In this document: one piece after another, positions 49,601 through 63,188 of the stretch
Numbering within the stretch: the first letter of the stretch is position 1
How the letters are laid out: the number at the start of each line of letters is the position of its first letter
NCBI GenBank assembly: GCA_022605955.1
Contig: JAKCOZ010000059.1
Location: forward strand, 868,001-932,000
Source: Rallus limicola
Lineage: Eukaryota > Chordata > Aves > Gruiformes > Rallidae
Reading direction: 5' to 3'
Length of the DNA: 64,000 nucleotides
Translations under genes and position numbers: made by a program
The notes under the pieces: model-generated
What the model was told of the DNA's origin: nothing
Seen by the model: the letters and a program-made list of their open reading frames with translations, nothing else
Databases searched by the model: none

Positions 49601-51697
49601 TTTATCTAAATTGCTGGTTTTCAGAAAAATACATAATGAAGGACATCTATGTCCTTTAAAATTCTACCTGATAAGAAAAGAATTCTAAATTCAGTGTCCT
49701 GTGTAATTAGTATTCAAGTCCAATGGTGGCATCGTGTCTTGCTTGCTTCTTGCCCTGTACCATCCATCTTGCTTCAGTTTCCTTTTCTCTGACATTTGCT
49801 GTATTAGAGTCAAAAATACTGATGCAGGCACCTGCAAGACACAAAATTCAATACTTGTTTCCAGTTGAGCAGAGAAGAACCCTTCTACTATTTTAAGAAT
49901 TATTTATATGGATCTTTTTTAGTCTACAGACATCTTCTGAAAGTCTTTGGAGAGAGAAATGCTTGGAATTTCTTGGCCATCTTTGTGAAAGCCAAAACTG
50001 TAGTTTGATATCTGTTTGTGATTATCCATTCATTCTGGTACTTTTTGTTTGTTTATGTTTTATTTTTTGGCAAACACCTTGAAGTTTGCAGTGAGCCTTA
50101 GAAAGTCATCTTCTAGAATCTTTTCCTGATGCTCCTTTCATGTAAGTGCTTAATTTTCTCTATAAGTGGTTCCTACTGGAAATACAAAGTTTGTAGGAGA
50201 TGTTTCTCCATCTTATTCTGTGGTAAAGATCAATGCACCGAAGTAATTTATTTTACCTGTAGTATTCATAATTCATGCCTGATCTTTTAGTGGAACATCT
50301 GATTCTTTCATCGCTTTCCTATAACCAATACACTTAAATGCCTTATTTATTGCCTTTACCTAATAGCTTTTAAAATTCTCTTGGTTTCCTGAATAATTTG
50401 CTTGGGCAAGATTTTATTTTTGAAAGGATGTGTTATCATTTAACTTGCTGTCTTTCCCTGACGTGTTCTCTCTCAGAGAGGAAGAATTCCATACCTTCCC
50501 AGATTAGATGACGTGTTATTTGAAATTCTTATATATTCTCAGGCTTTCCCCATTGCACTTAATTTCCTTCCTTTTATTTTTTCCCCTGTTCCTAAGTCTT
50601 TTGAAAAGCTTCACCTATTATTTGTAACAGCTGTTGTCTCCCTTGTCATCATCCTTTTCTGCCATAACTGAGCTGCATCATACTCTGATCATGTTTGGAA
50701 TCAGCATCTGTTTTCTGTGAGAACTGAGTCAAAACTGATCGCATGATACCCTTTTCTTTCTGTTCCAAGAAGCAGCTGTTTAACTTGCTGAAGATTTGCT
50801 GTGAGAAATAACAGAATAATAGACTATAAGAATACAATCACATTTTCTGATGTTTACTGTCTTCTGTGATCTTTTAAGTGGCCACAGTGGAGTTGAATTT
50901 TCTGTATTTGCTTGCATCCATCAGGTAGAAAGTTGTCAAGTTATCCACTCTCCTCTGAGTCTTTCCTTACCTATTTCATGGGGAAGAGTTTGAAGAAATT
51001 TTTTTTAAGCTTTAACAGTGGTCAAGATCCTCTCTGCTCGAGTTTTCATGTGATCATTGCATTTAAGTAATTTTCATATTACCATTACATGGTGACAGTT
51101 TACTCTTCTGTTCCATGTAGGCATAAAATATTTGAGAATGACCCCCAGAAATTCACGTTTTCTTGTATCGATATAGATCTATCTTCCACATTCTGTGTTG
51201 TGATTCTTTAAATTATATTCTTGGTGTGAATATACTGCCAAAGCATGGCATTTTCTAAGAATTGTGTAGTGCTCCAGTAGATGGATTCATGCATTCATCC
51301 CTTCCAATATGCAAGTCCTTATCCATGTTCCCTGCCCGTTCACAGGTGACTCTTGAAACTTCTGGTGGTTTTTTGTGTCTTCCTGCCTGACATCTGAGAG
51401 CTGTAATTCCAATTGTATGTGACTGAGTAGCAATCTGAGTAGTTGGACTCTGATGACACATCAGTTTCCTGTTGGTTTACTCCTTTAGAAGACATGAACC
51501 TCATTTGGAGAGAAGGCCAAGGATTCTTTGATATGGTTTCCTATGTTTTCCCACTTCCAGGCTTCCTTTACATCACAGTATATTGTGTTTACAGCTCCTG
51601 GATTTGTGTTCTGAGGACCAAATACATCATGAAGATAGCCCGCTAAATAATTTTATTTTCTCCTCAACATATAGCGTAGTTTCTGTCTTAATTCACC

Positions 51698-51739
51698 TAT
51701 AACTGCTTCTTGGTTATATATAACTTCTTCTTGGATATA
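51698..51739. repeat. 21-bp tandem duplication, two copies
   Basis: Two 21-bp units (51698-51718 and 51719-51739) share the pattern TATAACTGCTTCTTGGTTATA with two substitutions. It lies in NRG3 intron 1 and no function is apparent. Confidence 0.85.
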
Positions 51740-54700
51740 TGTATGGCTACACTGTCACTTTGGAAATTTGTTTGTTAGGTGTCTGTCTCTAACTTCCATT
51801 GATACATAGGTTGTATTTTTTTAATGGTTATCTAGCTAACTTTTTTTAATGACCTTTTTTCACTTTACGAGATCAACCGGTACTCAAAAATTCTGATAAA
51901 ATATAAATTTGAGTGAAGGGGATGTATGTTCTGAATGACAGATGTCTTTGAAAATGCTGTTCCACAACTTATTTTTAAGTGGAAGATGGACCCCTTTTAA
52001 GTGGTCTGGGCTTTATGATTCTTTTCTGCTTCCCAAAGAAAAAAATAAACTTGCGAGTGTATTTTGTTTTATAACTTAGCACTTTTTTTGACACTTTCCC
52101 CTTTTGTATTTAGTGTTCTTGCTGTTTCCAGAAATTATGATTTAAGTGAATATTTCAGTGCATTAAGAAATGGACTTTAAGAAATACAGTAAGTTACCTT
52201 TATTACATAGAGAAGGTACTAAATAAGCTTCATTTTCATCAGTAAATTTGTAGTATCTTTTGTTTTTCTCATAAGCAGGAAATGGGGTGAAGAATAACAC
52301 CATTTTGAAAGAAAAAGGCTTTTACATTTTGTTTACACTCCTCAACATTTAGGAGAAGATAAAGCAATACTTCATTTGAAAGGAAAATACAGAATATTAA
52401 AAGTGGAACATTTTATTGCATATGAGGTAGCCCCATATGCTGTTTGATATGGTGGTGGCATCCATTGTTATTTGCAGGTGTATAACATGTTCCAATATGT
52501 CTGAATGTGTGTTTTTTCAGAGGTCATGTGCAGTAAAACTTCTACTGTTAATGAGAGAATTCGGCCTGATTGCATAGGTAGAATAGATGATGTCCTTTCC
52601 ATCACTCTGGCATCCTTTATTATTTTTCTTTTAGTTTTTCTTTGTTGTCTCCGTTTTAGATTTGCTAGCCGTATTTTTTCCTGTGCTGAGTGGTTGATCA
52701 TTTCTGCTTAAGCATCTCTATGTTGTGTTTGTCCCAAATGAAGAACTTAGATTTTTAGATCGTTACCTGCAACTGGTAATTTTTATCTTTTTCCTCTCAT
52801 CAGAACTGTAATTGACAGACTTCAAATGAACTACATATCTGGCACTGGGAAGCAAAAGAATTGTTTCCTTTTTGCAGCATATGAAGGAGATACTAATTTT
52901 TTTACAGCTATTCCATGAAATTAATATCCCTAAACATTTTTTGAAGCTCCATCACTATTCTATCCTAAAATGTCTTAGAACCGTATTATTTTATATCAAA
53001 TTTCTACTGGTTTAGCCATACACAATTTATTGGTTCCATCTCATGTAATTCTAGGTGAGACAATCAAGATTTTAACAAGGTGAGAAAAATTATATCCTTT
53101 TATTTTAATATTTATCTGATATGAGCACTGAATTTTTAATGAATCTATCTCTACCACTTAGTAAGAATGTTTTATAGCCTTTTATAATAGGAAATACTAT
53201 TGCAAAGCAAAATTGAAACACAACAGCAGTCTCTTAATTTTTATAAATTTTAAGAGGGTTTTTTTCATTATAATGCTGCATTTTCCTAGGTTTTGGGTGT
53301 GTTTTTTGTTTCTGAGGGGTTTTTTTCCACCCACAGCACACAAAACATGGGAAAACCTGCTGGTGACAGTATCCATCTGATTTATTTAACTGGATTTGAA
53401 AGTTTTAAGTACTTTTTATGATATCTAATGGGTTACAGGTTGAATAAGTAAAAAGCATTAAAGACCTGGTTCGATGATGAGTTTAATGCTTCTTCCAAGA
53501 ACAATTTGTAGAGATTTGGATTTAGTGAGATGATAATGGAGGATTAGCAATTGCTTCTTAAGGCATTCTGAGTTGACAGTTAATGGATCGCTTTCCCTGA
53601 TAGCTCTTTTATAGTCCACTGCAGCTGGTTAAAATCAATGAGAAAGTGAATTCAAGTTGGTTTATCCATTAATTTTGGTTTTAACAGATGAGTTTTGTCT
53701 GCCATAGTAACTCGCTTAGTATGTTGCCCCTATCTATCATGATCTAGATAACCTCAATTAACACACTGATTAATCCTCAAATTCTTCTTCAGTAGTTCCC
53801 TTCTTGACTACACAATGTGAAGGAAAGTGTTCCCAGCATGTCTGAGCAGCCAGAATACACTCTCATCAATAGCCAGATAAATGGAACCTGAAGAAAAGGA
53901 ACCCACTTCTCCTCACATTTCCTGCTCTCCCTACAAAACTGTAGCTATATTAATTTCTGTGTTTTTTTCTTAATCCGTTCTACATTTTGTTGTTATTTGA
54001 ACTGAAAACTAGTAGTTGACTTGGATGGTCCTGGTAGCTGGGAATCCCAGAGCACATTTCAAATGTCATAATAGAAATAGCAAATGTGGTATGAAGTGGC
54101 TTTATTTTTAAAGACTGATAAATCGGAGTGAAAAGAATTCTGTAACTGTCAGTTATGCAGGACTTTTGGCAAGGAAGACATAGTCCTCATTTTGAATCTA
54201 CTAGTATTCCCACAGTTGTAATCTAATTTAAGCGCTCTGCTGCTTAACTTCAGCTGTCATATCTGTTAAATATTGACTAGAGGACAGTTCTTCCCTTTAA
54301 AAGTTAGTGACATGGAACGAATACAGTTCAATATTTCAGTTGCAATATTTTTACTATTTATTTAGAAACAAATATTGTCTTTATTTTTTTAATGCCTTCA
54401 GTTTTTAAAGGTGAAGAAAAATCCAGAACATTTGGGTAGAGTCCAGTAAAAATGTCTAATTTTTTTTTCTTTTTTCTCTTTTTCCCTTTTTTTCTTAGCA
54501 GGAATTAGCCATGGAGATGTTCCTCTGTAGTAGGCAAGATTAAGAGAAAAAGGCTTTAGTAAGAAACATATGGAGAAAATTAATGTGTATGTTGAGTGAA
54601 TAACACTTAAAAGGAAGCTATGGGAAACTTTATCTAGATGCCATTTTTTATAAATTCAAGAAATTAATTCATGGGTGAGCTGTTACAGGAAACTATAAAA

Positions 54701-57700
54701 TAACATTTTTATATTACAGAAATAAGCCATTTTACACTTTTAAAGTTTTCCTTAAAGTAATAACGATCAGGACCTTTACTTTATAACCCTAGAAAAGGCT
54801 CGAAGCTGCTGTTGTAGCAAGAGCCATTTCCCATCCTGACATGCCTTTGATGGGATGGGGCTGTGACGCAGTGTTAGCAGTGCTGCAGCGGACAAGTTGT
54901 AGTAGAAACAGATTTGGAATTTGCAATGACTGTTGTACGGTTTGCGGTGCTGTTTTGTTTCTACTTTCATTTGTTTCCTAATTCTGAGGTTAGGGGATTT
55001 TTTTAAATACAGTGTGAACTAGGTAGCCAACATAGATTCCTAAAATCTGGATGAATGTTAGTATCTGTGTGTTAGAAATAATTTTATCTTATGGACCTAG
55101 TTTAGTTTATAGATTTATGTTCTAATATATGCTTAAAATTTTAAAAGATATGACAATATATAATCTTTTTAAGCAAACTAATACAGAAATGGTAGCTCTA
55201 AATGTCTTTAGCCTTTGTTTTCCACAAAAATCCATTATTAATCCTTACTAAGCCATCAAAGGAATCTTAATGTGTGTTCCTTGTCTTTAGTGGCATTTGT
55301 CTCAGTAGTTTCTTTCCTGTGTTCCTGCAACTTCTCACAGTACCAGATTGCAAGACTATTACTCTGTTTCTAATGTAGAGGAGAGGTGTAGTGCTCTCAT
55401 CCATTCCTGTGTCTTGGCCCTTCAGCCAGGGGATGCTCCAGGGGTTTGCATCGCCTGCTGACATGCCCAGGGCTTGTTGCAGCACCAGCCTGAGTCGTGA
55501 AAACTAAAATCTTCAGTGTCATTTGAAGATCTCTCTGCCATTAACATTTCACCTTTGGCTCTGCTGATGGCAGAGATGCCTTTTAAGAGTATGTTACTGC
55601 TAGAGATATTTTATTGTTTCTAAAGCAGTTCAGTGATTAATCTTCTGTCGCAAAAATAGTTGGCTTTAAGCACAGACTAGGCATTGTGGTTATCTTAGTT
55701 AAAATAAGAGCTTGGGAAGTGCTTCTTTATCCCTAACAACAGAGAACATGTCTGGAGCTTCTTTACTCAATTGGTCTTTAAGTTTAGCAGCACAGTGAGT
55801 GGCTCAGAGCTCTGCTACCTAAGAGCATGTGATTTAAATGGGACACAGATGTCCAGCTTCCTACGAAGGAGAGAGCAGTGCATTGGTGATACCACAGCTC
55901 ACATGCTTTGGCATTTTTTTCATCTTCAGGAGTTAACAACACTGAATTTGGGCTATGTATAGCCTTTGCACTGGAAATATTTTTTACTAAGCACACCTAG
56001 TTGCCACCGAGTGCTCTCTGTTCAATGATCTTAATGCCGACCTACCATATTGAAGCACAAACTTCTGTTAAATCTTATAAGTATAGCACCAAACTGAAAA
56101 ATCTGCAGAATGCAGGGAAGATGAACACACAATTTTTTCTTCGGTAGCAAGTTTCAGTCTATCTGTCCTCCTTACAGCACTGTTTGGTTTCTTCCTGCAG
56201 AACAGAGTACAGGTTAGCCTGGAGGGCTGCAAGAGCTGGGCTGCCAGTCTGCTCCGCTGCATGGGGAATGTCTGGATTTTCTGTTTCTGATTTTGGCACT
56301 GTTACAATGTTTTGTTTTGAAAAGAGCTGAAGAAGGGACTTCCCATGTGGGTGACATTTTTCATAGCAGAAGATTCTTTAGTGTAGTAGACAAGTGAAAA
56401 CACTATGACAGAGCGGAGACTGAAACTATTGAGTGTACATTGTGGAAACAGTTTTCCCAGCCTTGGGTAGACCTTTGAAAGTGAGGACTTGTGGTGATAG
56501 GACCCAACCTCCTATGTGGTAGTATGGAAAATGCATCCTCAGCGGTCTCTAAAACAAATATTTAGAGATGTCTCCAGTAATGTTTATCAACTTTGAGACA
56601 ATCTGTAAATTTTTACATAACTGATAACTTTTAATGGCATATACGGCTACATGTAAGGAGCAAACTTTGTGCTCCAGCTTAAACCCTTTGTAAAGCTTTG
56701 TTTTAGATTTCTGTGACACCCCTGATACTCTTCACTGATGTGTACAGTGATACAGAAAGAACAAAGCTTGTGCTTCAATTTAAAACCATTTAAAAAAAAA
56801 TTTGGTGCAGAGCTGAGGATTGTGTGTGATGTTCAAGTAGTAAAAGTTTGTTTGGGAATGAGATTTCAGAGGTATTTGGATTAGTCTTTGAGCCTACTCT
56901 TAGGGACCAGTCTTTACTAAGGTTAGAGAATACTCTGAAATGTGGCATCTTTGGAAAAAACTGTTTTTCAGCTTATACTTGGGAATTCATGCTTTTGCTG
57001 ATTGCTTTTATTTGAGATCATCCATGAGCTTAAACCATACTTTGTAAATCTACCCTAATTCAAGCAATGTAATTCAGTTTAAACTGTATTTTTATTCTAT
57101 ATCTAATTGATTTTTTTTTTACTTTTTTACCCAGAAAATGGTGACATCTTAGTTCATAATTTATTTCTAATGCAACATAAATACAGACAATTCTAAAGAA
57201 ATTAATCATACAGCTCTTAAAATTTATCTTGGGGTAGGATTTGACTTTCATCCCAGATAGTAATTTTATTTGACTTCTGGTAGGTAATGAAGGGAAGATG
57301 ACAGTTATTTCTATAAATACTTAAAAAACCAGAAGTATTTAACAAATATACTAAAAACCCCCTTTATTTGCTATTCAAGTTTTCATATTTTTCCAAACAA
57401 TCTTTTCCTCACTGCTCACTATGGTATAAAATTTCATCTGTTTGGCTGTCTTACCTCATATAGCTCTGCAGCTTTAGATGAGACGTGGGAAGGAGGGAGG
57501 TCTTTCACGACCAGTGTTTAGTGCCTTCACAGGCAATAGTGAGATGGTGTTTCTCTGCTTTTGATTTGCTTTTTACAATCCAACTCACCTGTATGGCTGC
57601 TGCTGATGATGAACAGTTGGGTCCTCTAACTTGTCTTTCTACTTTCTGAGAAGAGCTCAGCCTTGCTGTTGCTAACACAGATTGGAGGCACCAGACCTGA

Positions 57701-60700
57701 TGTTCTTTCTTACAGCAGTCCCTCGATGTTGGTCATTACCCAGAGATTAGTTTCAGGTCATTAGCCAGAGATAGCCAAACATCCCATCCCTTCAGGTTTC
57801 ATATTACGTCTGTAATTTGGCACGTTCACTATGTCTCCTAAGGAGCACCATTATTTTTCTAATCTGCCTAGTAAATGTTAGTAATATCGTCACAATTTCA
57901 TCTCCTTTTAGCAATTGTTAGCCCTATGCTGATCATTTTTAAGATTATCTGTATATGCAAAACATACTCCTTATTACAGGACTTAATTTCATTATACCCA
58001 CATATAAGTCCATCATGACTACTACCATTATAAAGGCTTTAATTTGAATTTTTAATAAGGGCTTTGATCCTGAAAATAATTACAAGCATTCAATTATAAT
58101 TGTGTAGTATCGATGTATATTACGTATGTATGTTATTCCGCAGAGAGCTTACTAACATGGAAGTTACTGATGTACGAGCACTTGCATAATTAAATCCTTA
58201 TTTTACCAACTTTTGGAAACACACTATTATTACCGCATATTCAGCAACATTTTTCAAGGGTACCTAATTTTCTTTTCATTAGTGATTTAGACACTTAGAA
58301 ACCTTAGCCCTAGAAGGGGAATGTTTATCTTCTTAAGTGTGTGTAAATGAGTTTGTGTTATGGCATACGCCATCCCTTTCAACTTAAGGTTTGTACAGTG
58401 GGCTAATTTGATTGCTCATACACATGCATGACCGCACGTTTTGCTTTCTTCATTACTGAGGTGCTGCAGCCTCCTCTGACAGAACATACATTTCCATTTT
58501 AACCACATGAGAAAACATGATCTAACAGCTGAAGAATATAAAACCTGAGATAAAACTTCAGGATACAGTTCAGTAATACTATGTTTTTTCCTCAAATTCC
58601 AAATTAAAATGGTCTCTTGAAATATATTGACATACCTATGCCTCTATGAAAATGTAAGGTACAAGTACATGTAGTAAAACTTTCCTAGGTTTGTTTCTTT
58701 CTCTCTTCAAAATTTTTTCAGTATTGAAAGAAAAATAAGGCTGAGAGAATTCTTTGATAAGAATCCAAACTTCTTTTGACCTAGAGCATGCGTTTGTGTT
58801 TGGGGAGTATCCGAGAAGAATATTTATGTGATTATATCTCAGCTCTCAAAACATGAAAAGATGTTTCTAGTTCAGCTTGGTAGTTGGTTCCCAGGGAGCC
58901 GTATTTCCTCAGCCTGTCTTTCAAGTTAGGTGTTATTCCTTGTGGATGACAGCATTTTTCTCTCCCCCATATCCTGCATTGGAAGAGGAGTAGAATAAAT
59001 GTAGCATGCATCTTCACACACTGACTCCTCTTTGTTTATGCCTCTTGGGAATAAGGAAAGGACTTGTGTCACAGGTAATAACATCCTATGAATTCCTTAG
59101 CATTGGTGCAAAATACTACAGCTACCTTAGATTATGTAGAAGACCCTCATTCGGCTGTGCTACTGTTTATCTGAGTCACTGAACAAAAAGTGATTATGCT
59201 ATGTTTTTTGATACGTAAAACCACAATATAGTCGATGTTACATTGTAAACACTTGCCAGTGTAATATATTTATATATATGTATGTGAAATTGAAAGCAGT
59301 TAGGAGCGCATGGAGTGGGAGGTAAGAATGCTAGTGATAATTTGGAACTGTGCAAATCTGATTCATTAGATGCCAAGGAATACAGCTCGTTAATCATGAG
59401 AGAGAACTTATTTGGATTAAAAAATGTGATTAAAAAGGGAAGTTAATCAACAAGGGAGTAATAAGGATGAACAATAGATAGATAAAAATGGAAAAGCTTA
59501 GAGCACTGCATGTTAGGAAATGGGTGAGTGCTAAATGATACCAGAGAGTAACTAAAAAAGAACAAATACAAATGATTGTAGTTTTCTTTACAAACTGCTT
59601 GGCAGCAATGAAATTCTAAGAATTGAATAGATCTAATTGTAGCTAGGTTTGGTAAAGAACAGTGGAAGCAAGGCTAAAAATAAAACTTTTCAAAAATAAT
59701 TTGAAGAAGAGAGATATTGTATATCATACAGAGATCATGACATACTTTTGATTTTTACAGGTAACCAACTAACATGTTGAATAATTTGGTGTCAAGTTGA
59801 ACTGTAAGTCTCGGTAGCTAACACCAAAAAAGAATATTCCATCTTTGGATACGGAGCTTTCTGATTGACTAGTGTGCATTTTTCATTAAATAAGGTATCC
59901 TACATATGTTCCAAAAGTCTTGTGAATGACTACTAAAACAATAAATGTGATGACTAGCGTAAAAGTAGGTGAGGTAAAGTGACAGCCATCATGGGCAAAA
60001 TCATGGTGATACGGGAAAAAGCTGGTAGTTAACTAGCAGTATCTGATTGTGGTAGTGGAGAGGAAGTCTTGTCTGAATTGTGATATTGTGAGAGAATCTT
60101 AAGTCTAGCTGATATATGCTGTGGCATTATTCACTTAATTTCATCATGGGGCATTGCAAGAAAAAGGGGAGAGGATGCTTTTGAGTGAACAAGTAGTATA
60201 CAAAATTGAGGTATGTAAATATCATGTAAAGTTGTGTTAAATAGACCAGAAAATAAAACCCAGAACTATTGATCTCTACAATGTCTTGGGGGAAGAGTCT
60301 CTGCATGGTGCTTGCTCTGGTGTATGAAACACAGTGCAGGTCCTTGTATCTAATGAGGGGATTAGAGATGTTCAGATGACTGTTATATTTGCTTGTTTGA
60401 ATTCTTCTCACGTACAAATATCCTCCGGGTTTGAATCTTGACCTCTTTGCACATTTTCAGTTCTGATCCCGCTCAGACCTACTTAGCTAATGAGGTATAA
60501 GATCACTGCCTGAGGTAGAAAGACCAGAACACATCAGAATTCGCAGTAATGTTGTTTCACACTCGGGTGGAAGTAGCAGTTGCCAAAACCACTGTGCTTT
60601 ACAATTAATATTTTAAGTATGTATTGAAGATGCATGTGTCTCTTTTTTTCTTTTCTGTTCTTCAGTAGTCTTTCACTGTATGATGTATCAACTAACGGGG

Positions 60701-61736
60701 AACAAAAATATATTCTTTCAGGTTTAATTGAAAATTTGTTATGTTGCTTGTCGCTATTTCGCTGGTGACTGTAAATGGCTGAAGATTTTTAGTTACACTG
60801 AGCAGGAAGCTGACTTTTTAACAAGAGTTCACTTCCTCAACGTTTTTTTATATCCTTTTAGTTTGAGGCACTGTGTGTGACAAGTGATATCAAAAGAATC
60901 TACAGTATAACTTCTATAATAAAAGTTGTGCTGATATCTGGTATAGTTAGTCTAAATTGTGTTGGCACTTTTAAAATGCATTTTCTGGATATAAAATAAT
61001 GTCTCCTTAAGGAAGGAACGAGCTCTTTGCTTGTAATCCGTTATTTGTGTTTCTCAGGTTCTTATCATTGGCACATACATCTTACCATTGATGTTGCTGA
61101 TGATGTTAAATTTAGATTTTTAGTGGTGAATGGCATGAACCAAATCAAATCTGCGCCCTTACAGTGAAAGGAAATACATACCACCCATGCAACATCTATC
61201 CCTTAGTTCTTTATTATCTCTCAAGACTGTATTACGCTGGTACACTCGTTATCCCTGTTGCACTGCACTAAGCAGAACCTTCTGTTTCTTTATGTAGATT
61301 GTTTTAAAAGTGATGAGTTGATAACAGAAGCGGGGAGCGTGGTGCTTCAGCTGGGAGTGTGGTCTGCGTGCTGTTGATATGTCAGCTGCCTTCAGTTGTA
61401 GCACAGGAGTGCACGATAAGAGCATGCTGCTCCTTTATTGAGCAGAGCTCCCTGCAAATCACTTCTGCAATCGAGTGTGTAGTCCTCCTCATGGCACTAT
61501 GGGGCTTTCTGCTGTGCTGTGTGCCTGCTGGATGTGCAGGATGCTACAGCAAAACATGTTATGCGAGTGTTTGTGTCATTTTAGACAAGAGAGTTGAAAT
61601 TTAAGTGCCTCTAATTCAAAACTGCATAATACGTACCCAATGTGGGATTACATAAATCAGTAGTAATTTAAATAGTAGTGCTGTGTAGAGATTCTAGAGG
61701 AAATACGGATAGCAGGAACGTCCTCATTGTATGACT

Positions 61737-61969
61737 TAATTACATTGTTGAGCGTACATCTGTCTGAAACACATATAATTGCCCTTTGCCACCTCACTGA
61801 AATTTCATGGAGCTTCATTGTGAATCAGTGGCAATTGTGAGCACTCCAAATTCGTATGAACAACTGAGATGTTTCAGCTTACCAGAATGATTCATTTATT
61901 AGTTAGCACCTGAAAATTACCGGTCTCAAGGGAAATGTTAAGGAATAATTAATAATTTCCATGTAATTA
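61737..61969. promoter_or_regulatory. Cluster of homeodomain-type TAATTA motifs
   Basis: TAATTA at 61737-61742, TAATT at 61776-61780, TTATTA at 61896-61901, TAATTAATAATT at 61946-61957 and TAATTA at 61964-61969 fall within about 230 bp. The intervening sequence is non-repetitive. It fits a developmental enhancer in a neural gene's first intron, but this is inference from motif density alone. Confidence 0.3.
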
Positions 61970-63125
61970 ACAGAGAATGCTACAAAACCCATCACTTTCT
62001 AGATGCCAAGTCAAGTCAAGGGGGTTGTGTTGCTGTGAAAGATTGTGAGTAAATGGGGTTAATAGCAGATTACTGGTTTAAACCTGGTTCAGAAATATCA
62101 CTTTGCACATCACTTTTCAGTGCCCTTTTGGAGTCGATTCACTCAATAGAACCTGTCTTTCAAATACGACTGCTGCTGCTCAGGGGGCAGATCCCTGTCC
62201 TGCAGTGTCAAGAGCAACTATTCAGTTGGAGGCAGGCCTCTGGTATTTCAGCCCAACCTCATTCTAACTGAGGAGTGTTCCTGAACCAGAGCGGCAAATT
62301 GCAGGAATCTGGCTTAATGTGTCGATGGCAATGTTCCTGTGCTTTTAGTTTGCTTTTTTCCCAAGGTACACTTTAATACTTGGAGCTGGATTCCCCACAT
62401 AGTAGGGTGCTCTCACAAAGGAACTGTTTAGAATGTTTCTCTAGGGTGTCTTTAAATCAGAATGCTTCCTTTTTTGGATTAGTAATTTCTCTGAAGCATC
62501 AGCCTAAGAGCAGTTTTCAAGTAAAATTCCAGATGGCGGCACTCCCAAGTGCTGTGTTTGCCACCTGGGTCTGGAACTCAGGAAGTACTGGGAACTCTGA
62601 AAAGCACCAGGTTTGGTCCTGCTGTAAAGTCTTTTAAACTGGACAAGGAATATGCAGGAAGCTCTAGCTGGAATCACTTCATTCTACAGAATGAGATGTA
62701 AAAAAACTCCAGCTACTCAAACTGTGGTTTCAGGTGAGGGACAGAAATGCAGTTGTGCTTACACGCACAGGTAGATGTGATGGGACGTGTATGATACGTA
62801 GTAGGTGCAGTAAAAATACTAGGTGTCAGGTTTGCATTTTTTCCATGTCCACTTTTTTTTTTGCATTTTTCCTAGTTTGTGTTTCACTAGAGGCTCACAG
62901 ACAAGGCACAGAACTCCTATAAAATCTTCAGTACTGCTGTATCCTCAACTATTTTCTGTCTGTCCATTGGTCTTTAAGCCACAGCTTTATGATTGGTCAT
63001 TTATAAGATGGTGTGTTAGGTCTGTTTCTGTCTGTGATCCATATTTATGGATGGAGAAACCAAGTCACAGTTAAATTAACTTACAGAGTGTCATCAATAT
63101 GTAGAGTATTGAGCCTCTTTTGTTT

Positions 63126-63188
63126 ACAGAATGACAGAATTACAAGGTTGGAAAAGACCTTTAAGATCATGAAGTCCAACCGTCCAAA
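63126..63188 (-). mobile_element. CR1 non-LTR retrotransposon, short 3' fragment
   Basis: On the minus strand this reads as the last roughly 60 bp of a CR1 element: GTTGGACTTCATGATC, then AAAGGTCTTTTCCAACCTTG, then terminal ATTCTGTC and ATTCTGT units. On the plus strand the landmarks are ACAGAATGACAGAAT, AGGTTGGAAAAGACC and AGTCCAACC. The match fades after about 63188. It is severely 5' truncated and lies antisense within NRG3 intron 1. Confidence 0.85.

Larger units (their letters stand above)
42983..53999 (+). other. NRG3: NRG3 intron 1, middle part
   Basis: No exon recognised. By eye the plus strand is rich in T and TG runs. The stretch from about 49300 to 51650 is especially pyrimidine-rich on plus, so that its minus strand looks like the sense strand of an old insertion, but I found no ends or family. 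The hairpin at 44218 and the tandem repeats at 46652 and 51698 are here. Confidence 0.7.

Noticed and set aside
49300..51650. Pyrimidine-rich block that might be an antisense-inserted old retroelement or processed pseudogene
   Set aside because: No terminal repeats, poly-A end, target-site duplication or recognisable protein fragment could be found.
61359..61604. 81-codon Cys-rich plus-strand frame
   Set aside because: The Cys content arises from TGC/TGT-rich local sequence. There is no spacing pattern of a known Cys-rich domain, and the frame is not an EGF module of NRG3.
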